Shown here: in pieces, positions 1-4,615 of the stretch | How the letters are laid out: each line of letters begins with the position of its first letter | Position numbering within the stretch: position 1 is the stretch's first letter | Source: Candidatus Dojkabacteria bacterium | GTDB lineage: Bacteria > Patescibacteriota > Dojkabacteria > J137 | Assembly (NCBI GenBank): GCA_020429545.1 | Contig: JAGQLF010000067.1 | Coordinates: 1 to 5,105, forward strand | Direction of reading: 5' to 3' | Length of the DNA: 5,105 bases | Translations under genes and position numbers: made by a program | The notes under the pieces: generated by a model | The model's database searches: none | Told to the model about the DNA's origin: nothing | What the model saw: the letters and a program-made list of their open reading frames with translations, nothing else

Positions 1-78
1 TCTAAAGGAACAAAAACTTATACGATTACAGACAATCAAGCAATATTTGTGAATAGTGATCTAGTAGAAATTAGTTAG
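1..78 (+). CDS. 3' end of a plus-strand gene, function unknown
   Basis: Reading frame 1 is open from the window edge to a TAG stop at 76-78. It gives a 25-residue C-terminal tail that starts SKGTKTYTIT and ends DLVEIS. The tail is polar with alternating beta-type residues. It has no membrane segment and no motif I can name. The frame favours A or T at third positions, as the other genes here do, and it ends 23 bases before a strong palindromic terminator, which supports a real gene end. The gene converges on the malic enzyme gene. The family cannot be judged from this fragment. Confidence 0.6.
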   Translation, partial: SKGTKTYTITDNQAIFVNSDLVEIS

Positions 79-101
79 TATCAGGACAGACCCTGCCCAG
101 C

Positions 102-135
102 AAAGAAGGCGAGAATCGCGATTCTCGCCTTCTTT
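102..135. terminator. Bidirectional terminator, perfect 34-bp palindrome
   Basis: Every base from 102 to 118 pairs with its mirror base from 119 to 135, with the centre in TCGCGA. The arm contains GAAGGCGAGAATCG. On the plus strand the stem runs into TTTT (133-136), and on the minus strand it ends in TTT before G, so both transcripts get a short U tract. It lies between two convergent genes, 23 bases after the plus-strand stop and 4 bases beyond the malic enzyme stop. This is the usual place for a shared intrinsic terminator. Perfect symmetry with no built-in loop means a few central bases must stay unpaired in RNA. Confidence 0.85.
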
Positions 136-139
136 TAGT

Positions 140-1270
140 TTATATAGCTCCAGAAACTGCTGGCACAACTTTTTTATCAAAAGGTCTTGGAATAATATAT
201 TCCTCATTTGGCTCTTCTACTAAATCAGCTAATGCCTTAGCTACATCTAGTTTCATCTGCATTGTTACCTCCTTTTTCTTTTTATCTAACAAGCCTCTAA
301 AAATTCCTGGAAATCCTAACACATTATTTACCTGATTTGGATAGTCTGAACGTCCAGTTGCAATAATTCTAGCACCTGCTTTTTTAGCAAGAGATGGGTC
401 AATTTCTGGTGTTGGATTTGCCATTGCAATTATTATTGGGTCAGGCTGCATGCTCTTAACCATTTCTTCAGTTACAATATTACCAACACTTAAACCTATA
501 AAGATTTGTGCATCTTTCATTGCTTCACTTAAACCACCTTTTATATCTTTTTTATTTACGGTTTTTAGTAAATCTTTTTTAAAGTCATTTAAATCTGTTC
601 TATCAGAAGAAAGTATTCCTTTAGAATCTAATACAACAATATCGTTAAACCCATATTCCAGTAATAGCTTAGCAGATGCAATTGCTGCTGCTCCAGCTCC
701 ATTTATAACAACTCGTTCTTTCCTTAAATCTTTTCCAATAATTTTACTCGAATTAATTAAGGCTGCTAAGCAAACAATAGCAGTACCGTGCTGATCATCG
801 TGAAAAACTGGTATATCCAGCTCTTGCTGTAATCTTGTTTCAATCTCAAAACATCTTGGTGCTGAAATATCTTCTAAATTAATTCCAGAAAATGAAGGCG
901 CAATCATTTTTATTGTCTGAATAATTTCTTCTGTATCTTTTGTATTTAGAACAATTGGTATTGCATCAACTCCGGCAAATTCTTTTAATAGCAAACATTT
1001 TCCTTCCATTACAGGTAGTGCTGCTTCAGGTCCAATATCACCTAAGCCTAAAACTGCTGTACCGTCAGAAATTACTGCAACTAAATTTCCTCTCCAAGTT
1101 AAATCCATAACCTTACTTTTATCTTTTTGTATTTCTAAACATGGACCTGCAACACCAGGGCTATAGGCTAACGACAAGTCTTCTTTATCTTTAACTGAAA
1201 CTTTACTAACAGTTGCTAACTTTCCTTTATGCTTAAAGTGTAATTTTATTGATTCTTCTTGGTAGTTCAT
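140..1270 (-). CDS. Malic enzyme, compact bacterial type (oxaloacetate-decarboxylating)
   Basis: The 376-residue product should catalyse oxidative decarboxylation of L-malate to pyruvate and CO2 with NAD or NADP, a cytosolic link between the C4 acid pool and pyruvate. The N-terminal catalytic domain has AYSPGVAGPC with the likely proton-donor Tyr36, then VISDGTAVLGLGDIGP (66-81) and the likely catalytic Lys91 in MEGKCLLLKEF. Divalent metal ligands are Glu133 and Asp134 (NLEDISAPRCFEIE) and Asp159 in FHDDQHGT. The Rossmann domain has INGAGAAAIA at 189-198 and Asp215 after the second strand. Malate-contacting Asn residues lie in MANPTPEI (Asn285) and YPNQVNN (315-316). Length suits the roughly 40-kDa class without a phosphotransacetylase fusion. 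Cofactor preference cannot be read safely, so no gene symbol is given. ATG at 1270 lacks an SD site. It is last in the zwf-gnd-malic series, 84 nt after gnd, and may also have its own promoter. Confidence 0.96.
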   Translation of the reverse strand: MNYQEESIKLHFKHKGKLATVSKVSVKDKEDLSLAYSPGVAGPCLEIQKDKSKVMDLTWRGNLVAVISDGTAVLGLGDIGPEAALPVMEGKCLLLKEFAGVDAIPIVLNTKDTEEIIQTIKMIAPSFSGINLEDISAPRCFEIETRLQQELDIPVFHDDQHGTAIVCLAALINSSKIIGKDLRKERVVINGAGAAAIASAKLLLEYGFNDIVVLDSKGILSSDRTDLNDFKKDLLKTVNKKDIKGGLSEAMKDAQIFIGLSVGNIVTEEMVKSMQPDPIIIAMANPTPEIDPSLAKKAGARIIATGRSDYPNQVNNVLGFPGIFRGLLDKKKKEVTMQMKLDVAKALADLVEEPNEEYIIPRPFDKKVVPAVSGAI

Positions 1271-1280
1271 AATTAAGGTT

Positions 1281-1308
1281 TTAGTAATTAGAGTAATTAT
1301 CTTGTCAG
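1281..1308 (-). promoter_or_regulatory. Possible promoter for the malic enzyme gene
   Basis: On the minus strand CTGACA (1308-1303, five of six to TTGACA) is followed after 16 bp by TACTAA (1286-1281). Ten bases then separate the box from the ATG, so the expected transcript would carry only a 3-4 nt leader. The geometry matches the candidate promoter of the gene at 3858. The -10 box is weak and lies inside a short tandem repeat, so an operon-only model is equally possible. Confidence 0.35.
1282..1299. repeat. Two-unit nonamer tandem repeat
   Basis: Two adjacent 9-bp units, TAGTAATTA at 1282 and GAGTAATTA at 1291, differ at one base. On the minus strand they read as TAATTACT-type units. Alone this would be trivial. 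It is listed because similar-core repeats with other unit lengths sit in three other spacers of the window. Confidence 0.5.
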
Positions 1309-1354
1309 TTCGAGTGCCAGACGTAGCCTTGGCGTAGTCTGGTGTATCGAGAAC
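1308..1354. repeat. Dispersed-type imperfect palindrome in the gnd-malic spacer
   Basis: The outer ends are GTTC (1308-1311) and GAAC (1351-1354). The main stem pairs CCAGAC (1317-1322) with GTCTGG (1337-1342) and is extended outward by three G-T wobbles on the plus strand. Inside is a symmetric 3x3 internal loop, GTA facing GTA (1323-1325 and 1334-1336), then GC pairing with GC and closed by CTTG. It is clearly richer in G+C than its surroundings, begins immediately upstream of the gnd stop codon region and fills over half of the spacer. The look is that of a REP-like mobile intergenic repeat, not a plain terminator, as no T tract follows on the minus strand. Confidence 0.7.
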
Positions 1355-2263
1355 TTATTTAACAGAGTGTCCACCAAACATATTCCTAAGCATTGAAATA
1401 ATCTTCCCTTGAAAACTTGGATTCTCTGCCGATTTTAATCTTGCATTAAAAGCCTCTTCCATAACTTTTACAGGAATATTCATTTCTTGTCCTGTTTTTA
1501 TACTCCATTCACCTTCTCCCAAGTGCCCTGCTGATCCTGATACTTCTGATAAATCTTCTCCGAATTTTTCAAAACCTTCTTTTGTCCAATCAATTAGTCT
1601 TGAACTTATTACACTTTGCTTTCCATAGATTCTTGCCACGTTTACCAAACTTAAATTAAATTCTGAGTTTTTCATTACGTCAAATCCTTCAGCAATTGAC
1701 TGCATCATTCCATATTCAATTCCATTATGAATCATTTTTACAAAATGTCCCGCAGCATGCCCTTCAAAAAACTCGTATGCATCTGGTGCTGAAACATCTC
1801 TAAAGGCTTCTTCTAAATATTCAAAATCTGATCTGATTCCACCTATCATACAGCAAGCACCTTTTAGTGCGCCTTCTGGACCACCAGAAACTCCACAATC
1901 AACAAAATGAACTCCCTTAGCTTCTACTTGTTCTGCACGTTGTTTTGTATTTTTAAAGTATGAATTTCCTGCATCAATTAAATAGTCGCCTTCAGATAAG
2001 TGTGGAAGTATTCCACTATCACTAACTAAAACTTCTGTTGCAGGGTCGTTAGACGGAACCATTACCCACACAACTCTTGGGCTTTCTAATTTTGACGCTA
2101 ACTCTTCGTATGAATATGCCCCAATTATTCCTTCTTTTTCAATTTCTTGAGTGTCTGCAGCAGTTCTATTATATGCAACAACTTCCCAACCTTTGTTTTT
2201 AAAATTTCTTGCAATATTAGCTCCCATTTTTCCAAGCCCAATTATTCCTATCTGTTTTTTCAT
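1355..2263 (-). CDS. gnd: 6-phosphogluconate dehydrogenase, decarboxylating, short form
   Basis: The 302-residue enzyme should convert 6-phosphogluconate to ribulose 5-phosphate and CO2 while reducing NAD(P), as the second oxidation of the oxidative pentose phosphate pathway. The Rossmann fold starts with GLGKMG (9-14), and the NRT at 32-34 matches the NADP 2'-phosphate site of classical enzymes. Then come DAGNSYFKNT (97-106), VSGGPEGA (125-132) and the catalytic stretch HFVKMIHNGIEYG (173-185), with Lys176, His179, Asn180 and Glu183. The C-terminal helical part is short and ends FQGKIISMLRNMFGGH, typical of the approximately 300-residue class, not the 470-residue class. I chose ATG at 2263. 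A TTG three codons upstream is in frame but has no support. No SD site is visible. It lies 79 nt after zwf and 84 nt before the malic enzyme gene, consistent with one operon. Confidence 0.96.
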   Translation of the reverse strand: MKKQIGIIGLGKMGANIARNFKNKGWEVVAYNRTAADTQEIEKEGIIGAYSYEELASKLESPRVVWVMVPSNDPATEVLVSDSGILPHLSEGDYLIDAGNSYFKNTKQRAEQVEAKGVHFVDCGVSGGPEGALKGACCMIGGIRSDFEYLEEAFRDVSAPDAYEFFEGHAAGHFVKMIHNGIEYGMMQSIAEGFDVMKNSEFNLSLVNVARIYGKQSVISSRLIDWTKEGFEKFGEDLSEVSGSAGHLGEGEWSIKTGQEMNIPVKVMEEAFNARLKSAENPSFQGKIISMLRNMFGGHSVK

Positions 2264-2289
2264 ATTTTTCAATTAATATATACCTTATG

Positions 2290-2314
2290 TCATGGTGAGC
2301 CTGTCGAACCATGA
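2290..2314. repeat. Dispersed-type palindrome in the zwf-gnd spacer
   Basis: TCATGGT (2290-2296) pairs with ACCATGA (2308-2314). Inside, G2297 faces A2307 and A2298 faces G2306, a tandem G-A/A-G mismatch, then G2299 pairs with C2305 around a five-base loop. On the plus strand a TTTTT run follows at 2316-2320, so this strand looks terminator-like, but the neighbouring genes are read from the minus strand, where no T tract follows. The minus-strand core TTCGACAGGCTCACCA resembles, from memory, a palindrome seen in intergenic regions of many unrelated bacteria. The rest of the 2264-2342 spacer is AT-rich with no further feature. Confidence 0.65.
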
Positions 2315-2342
2315 ATTTTTATCTGATTATCCATCCTCCCCT

Positions 2343-3659
2343 TTAATTAATATTAGTTTCTGGTGTTGTTCCAGGCATATAAGATTCCAGAGGAACAATA
2401 TTTTTTTGCCATGCATTTGAAATTGCGTCTACAATTTTCCATTGATAAAGAACTTCATCAATACAAACAAAGTAATCACTTTTACCTTCAATAGCTTCGC
2501 TTATAACAGATGTATATTCAGCTACATATTGAGAATCAGTCATTTCATCTTCCATTTTGAGTAAACACTGCTCTTTATCTTCCGAATGTACACCTAAACA
2601 AACTTGATTTGAAGGGTAAAATTCAAAAAATATTACATTAGTTTCAAAATAAATCTTTACTTCTTTTTTCTGTTCATCTAGTTTTTTACCCGCTTCTAAA
2701 ACAAATGGAATATTCTTCCATCCTTCTTTTGTTGAAAATAATTTAGCTTTAAAATATGTTTCAGTATTAGAATCAGATTTTACATCTTCAATATCCTTAT
2801 AACCTTCATATTGCGCTCTAAAGGTATTTTTCTTAATTTCTTCTTCAGTTGGAACATCAATTGTTTTTAATGCATCACTTCTCATTTTTAAAAAATCCAT
2901 TGAATCTTTAAATTCATCCATTAGGATTAATGAAGTAATTGCTAATAAATGATTTTGTCCTACATCTTTTAGTGTGCCAAGTGCATCATAAAATGCGCCT
3001 CTATCTTCAACACCAAAATCTTCTTTTGTTGAAATTACAACTTTTTTAATCTGGCTAGGATTCCAAACAGATTTAATTATTGAATTTTCAAATCTGAATC
3101 TTGGTATTTCTCTCACAATTTTTTTATGCAAGTAATGATCAATTCTATAAATTTGCTCTTCAGTAAAATATTGTTTTAGTTTTTCATCAAGCTCTACAGC
3201 TGAATCATAATCTCTTCCATACGGTTTTTCTATAAGTAATCTGTATTGTTCGTTGTTGAAATCGAAATCTGCAATTCTTTTTGCAATGTTTTCGTAGAAA
3301 GATGGTTGAACTGAAAAATAGAAGAGCTTTGTACAGCTCTTTCCACATATCTTATCATATCTCTTTATTACCTCTTCTAATTGCTTATATGATTCACCAT
3401 CTTCTAAATCACCTTGTACATATTCAAACATTTCGTGAAATTTGGAATCAACTTTATCTTTCTTTAAAATTTTATGAATTAACTCATTTATAAATTCATT
3501 ATATTTGCCATTAGTAAAATTTCTTCTTGCAAAGCAAACTATTTTAATCTGTTCAGGAAGTTGACTCTTTTCAAAGAGAACATAAAGTGCTGGAATAATT
3601 TTTTTTACAACTAAATCACCTGTAGCTCCAAAAATTGTAAGAATTGAAGAATTTGTCAT
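2343..3659 (-). CDS. zwf: Glucose-6-phosphate 1-dehydrogenase
   Basis: The 438-residue cytosolic enzyme should oxidise glucose 6-phosphate to 6-phosphogluconolactone with reduction of NAD(P), the entry step of the oxidative pentose phosphate pathway. GATGDL (11-16) is the cofactor phosphate loop, and ARRNF (44-48) carries the arginine expected for NADP. EKPYGRD (144-150) and RIDHYLHKK (172-180) are the substrate motifs. The catalytic dyad is Asp174-His175, with His237 in GQNHLL. The 62-residue spacing between the two histidines equals that of the Leuconostoc enzyme (178 and 240). EAGKKL (322-327) is the later glucose-phosphate contact region. The canonical RIDHYLGKE is altered at two positions (G to H, E to K), while the substrate lysine (179) is kept. 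The protein is some 50 residues shorter than the usual 490. ATG at 3659 directly precedes the typical N-terminus ILTIFGATGDL, and there is no SD site. It heads the operon. Confidence 0.96.
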   Translation of the reverse strand: MTNSSILTIFGATGDLVVKKIIPALYVLFEKSQLPEQIKIVCFARRNFTNGKYNEFINELIHKILKKDKVDSKFHEMFEYVQGDLEDGESYKQLEEVIKRYDKICGKSCTKLFYFSVQPSFYENIAKRIADFDFNNEQYRLLIEKPYGRDYDSAVELDEKLKQYFTEEQIYRIDHYLHKKIVREIPRFRFENSIIKSVWNPSQIKKVVISTKEDFGVEDRGAFYDALGTLKDVGQNHLLAITSLILMDEFKDSMDFLKMRSDALKTIDVPTEEEIKKNTFRAQYEGYKDIEDVKSDSNTETYFKAKLFSTKEGWKNIPFVLEAGKKLDEQKKEVKIYFETNVIFFEFYPSNQVCLGVHSEDKEQCLLKMEDEMTDSQYVAEYTSVISEAIEGKSDYFVCIDEVLYQWKIVDAISNAWQKNIVPLESYMPGTTPETNIN

Positions 3660-3666
3660 CTGAGAG

Positions 3667-3715
3667 TTACTAGTTAAAAGTTACTAGTTACTAGAAACTA
3701 ATTACTAGCAACTAT
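3667..3715. repeat. Heptamer tandem array, unit TTACTAG, in the zwf leader
   Basis: Seven units keep a strict 7-bp register. Those at 3667, 3681, 3688 and 3702 are exact TTACTAG. Those at 3674, 3695 and 3709 are degenerate but in phase. The array nearly fills the interval between the predicted zwf transcription start (about 3712) and the zwf ATG, so it would form most of the 5' leader. TAG-containing units on both strands give stops in several frames, so the tract is not coding. Confidence 0.75.
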
Positions 3716-3718
3716 TTC

Positions 3719-3747
3719 AGTTTACGAGACGACTAAGAAATTATCAA
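3719..3747 (-). promoter_or_regulatory. Candidate zwf operon promoter
   Basis: On the minus strand TTGATA (3747-3742, five of six) is followed after exactly 17 bp by TAAACT (3724-3719, four of six). Transcription would start near 3712 and give a leader of about 50 nt made almost entirely of the heptamer array. No other sigma70-like pair this good was seen upstream of zwf. Confidence 0.45.
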
Positions 3748-3768
3748 CTACATAGATAGTAAATTATC

Positions 3769-3794
3769 TCATCGTAGCTATCCAGCGAAGATGG
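3769..3794. repeat. Dispersed-type palindrome in the divergent spacer
   Basis: CATC (3770-3773) pairs with GATG (3790-3793). Next is a symmetric internal loop, GTA facing GAA (3774-3776 and 3787-3789), in which G faces A, T pairs A and A faces G. Then GCT pairs AGC around a four-base loop. The plan is the same as for the palindrome at 1308-1354. An alternative fold pairs TATCCA (3779-3784) with TGGATA (3792-3797). It lies between the two outward-facing promoters and is richer in G+C than its flanks. Confidence 0.55.
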
Positions 3795-3818
3795 ATAAAT
3801 TTGAATATATAAAAAATT

Positions 3819-3847
3819 TTGCTAGAATGCCGTGTTTTGATTATTAA
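3819..3847 (+). promoter_or_regulatory. Candidate promoter for the 3858-4318 gene pair
   Basis: TTGCTA (3819-3824) is followed after 17 bp by TATTAA (3842-3847). The expected start is about 3854, three or four bases before the ATG at 3858, so the mRNA would be nearly leaderless. Confidence 0.45.
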
Positions 3848-3857
3848 TTTTAGTCTT

Positions 3858-4100
3858 ATGAAAGACATTTTAGAGAATGGATGTATCGAAAAAAATAAAG
3901 GACCGAAACTAGTAATCAGAAGTCCTAGGGTTAGAGCTTTAGATGATGAGTTGGAGTATGTTTTAAATTCACAACCTACACTTAGTCAAAAAGTTTCAAA
4001 AATGCAAACTAATATTGATCAACCTATACAAGCTGAACTAGGAAATGATACAGATACCCCTACTAACAGTGAAGAAATCCAAGGCAAATTAGAAGGTTAA
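3858..4100 (+). CDS. 80-residue hypothetical protein
   Basis: I do not recognise this family. The ATG at 3858 begins MKDILENGCIEKNK. An in-frame TTG at 3819 is rejected because it would overlap a good promoter. Residues 12-26 are basic (KNKGPKLVIRSPRVR), 27-35 are acidic and helical (ALDDELEYV), and the rest is polar and probably disordered, rich in N, T, Q, D and E. There is no membrane segment, no signal peptide and a single cysteine (9). A basic head with an acidic tail could suit a small nucleic-acid or protein-binding adaptor, but that is speculation. The 68-residue gene follows after 11 nt on the same strand, so the two are probably cotranscribed. It is divergent from zwf. Confidence 0.7.
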   Translation: MKDILENGCIEKNKGPKLVIRSPRVRALDDELEYVLNSQPTLSQKVSKMQTNIDQPIQAELGNDTDTPTNSEEIQGKLEG

Positions 4101-4111
4101 TTAATATAATT

Positions 4112-4318
4112 ATGAGTTTAGAAGATCCAAAAGAAAAAGAATATTTTCCACTTGATACTGATGAATTTGCACTGTCTGCAGCTGAGCCAACAAGAAAGCA
4201 ATCTGACTGGGAAAAAATAACTAGTAACATGCCCTCAGTTTATAGCGAAGGTATTGAAAATCCCTTAGATGCAAATACAGATGAAACATCTAATTATGAA
4301 GATCTTCTTGATTTTTAA
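4112..4318 (+). CDS. 68-residue strongly acidic hypothetical protein
   Basis: I do not recognise this protein. By my count it has 18 Asp or Glu against 5 Lys or Arg, and it ends in EDLLDF. Its composition and proline-containing segments suggest an intrinsically disordered chain. There is no membrane segment and no cysteine. The ATG follows the upstream gene by 11 nt. AGAAGG at 4091-4096 is the closest SD-like string, but at 15 nt it is too distant to be convincing. A TATAAT at 4105-4110 is too close to the ATG to drive it leaderlessly. The TAA stop overlaps the stop of the opposing membrane-protein gene by 3 of 4 shared bases. Short acidic proteins can act as inhibitors or nucleic-acid mimics, but nothing here shows that. 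Confidence 0.65.
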   Translation: MSLEDPKEKEYFPLDTDEFALSAAEPTRKQSDWEKITSNMPSVYSEGIENPLDANTDETSNYEDLLDF

Positions 4319-4518
4319 GCGAAGTATTTAATAATAAAAGCAGTTATTAATAGGATTATTCCAACAACAGCCAAAACCTGTTCCCTTCTAATTGTTGAGA
4401 ATACACTATCATCTAATCTGTGATCATGAAGAATTTTTTTATGAACAGAAATAACGGTGAATGCAATTAAAATACCCCCAATTAGTTCTAAAAAATCTGC
4501 AAGAAAGATATAATTCAT
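4315..4518 (-). CDS. 67-residue membrane protein with two helices
   Basis: Two hydrophobic helices are clear, at about 9-25 (with ELIGGILIAFTVISV) and about 48-66 (with VLAVVGIILLITAFIIKYF). The connecting loop is charged and histidine-rich (VHKKILHDHR, then IRREQ). The positive-inside rule puts the loop in the cytoplasm and both ends outside. Asp8 and Glu11 lie at the start of the first helix. I do not recognise a named family. Small two-helix proteins of this build are common as uncharacterised membrane proteins. The ATG at 4518 is set by a strong promoter directly upstream, with transcription expected to begin at the A of the ATG. The gene converges on the 68-residue gene with a 4-bp stop-codon overlap and no terminator between them. 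Confidence 0.78.
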   Translation of the reverse strand: MNYIFLADFLELIGGILIAFTVISVHKKILHDHRLDDSVFSTIRREQVLAVVGIILLITAFIIKYFA

Positions 4519-4524
4519 AAACTA

Positions 4525-4553
4525 AGGATAGTTGAGTGCTGAACATGTGTCAA
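4525..4553 (-). promoter_or_regulatory. Strong leaderless promoter of the membrane-protein gene
   Basis: On the minus strand a perfect TTGACA (4553-4548) is followed after exactly 17 bp by TATCCT (4530-4525). Six bases then separate the -10 box from the ATG at 4518, so the expected +1 is the A of the start codon. No SD site exists in this stretch. This is the best promoter match in the window. Confidence 0.7.
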
Positions 4554-4582
4554 GATTTTAGCCTTGTATACAGTACTATGCG

Positions 4583-4610
4583 TTGATAGTTATTAATTGT
4601 TATTTATAGT
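4583..4610 (+). promoter_or_regulatory. Candidate leaderless promoter of the 116-residue gene
   Basis: TTGATA (4583-4588) and TATAGT (4605-4610) are separated by 16 bp. The -10 box ends five bases before the GTG at 4616, so transcription should start at or within a base or two of that codon. Both boxes overlap units of a decamer tandem repeat. Confidence 0.5.
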
Positions 4611-4615
4611 TATTA
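4586..4615. repeat. Three-unit decamer tandem repeat overlapping a promoter
   Basis: Units start at 4586, 4596 and 4606. The first and third are identical (ATAGTTATTA), and the middle one differs at two positions (ATTGTTATTT). The array ends on the base before the GTG start at 4616. The first unit supplies part of the -35 box and the third most of the -10 box, so the unit number sets the promoter spacing. Confidence 0.65.

Noticed and set aside
450..794. Plus-strand open frame of 114 codons
   Set aside because: It lies entirely antisense to the malic enzyme gene, whose catalytic and Rossmann motifs cover the same bases.
2264..2272. TTG start adding three residues to Gnd
   Set aside because: The ATG at 2263 begins the conserved N-terminus directly (MKKQIGIIGLGKMG), and the TTG has no supporting signal.
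2290..2334. Minus-strand mini-frame of 14 codons opening after GGGGAGG in the zwf-gnd spacer
   Set aside because: The purine run abuts the ATG with no spacing, so it cannot act as its SD, and most of the frame is made of the dispersed palindrome.
3281..3493. Plus-strand open frame of 70 codons
   Set aside because: It is antisense to the conserved zwf coding region and shows no independent promoter or family signal.
3667..3715. CRISPR array, suggested by regularly spaced repeats
   Set aside because: The unit is 7 bp with no spacers between units and no cas gene nearby, so it is a simple tandem repeat.
3819..3857. Upstream TTG start adding 13 residues to the 80-residue protein
   Set aside because: The TTG is part of a candidate -35 box (TTGCTA), the -10 box lies inside the proposed extension, and an ATG follows at 3858.
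4328..4350. TTAATAA and TTATTAA inverted repeat as a terminator for the 68-residue gene
   Set aside because: The stem is only A-T pairs, has no following T tract, and lies in the coding region of the opposing membrane-protein gene.
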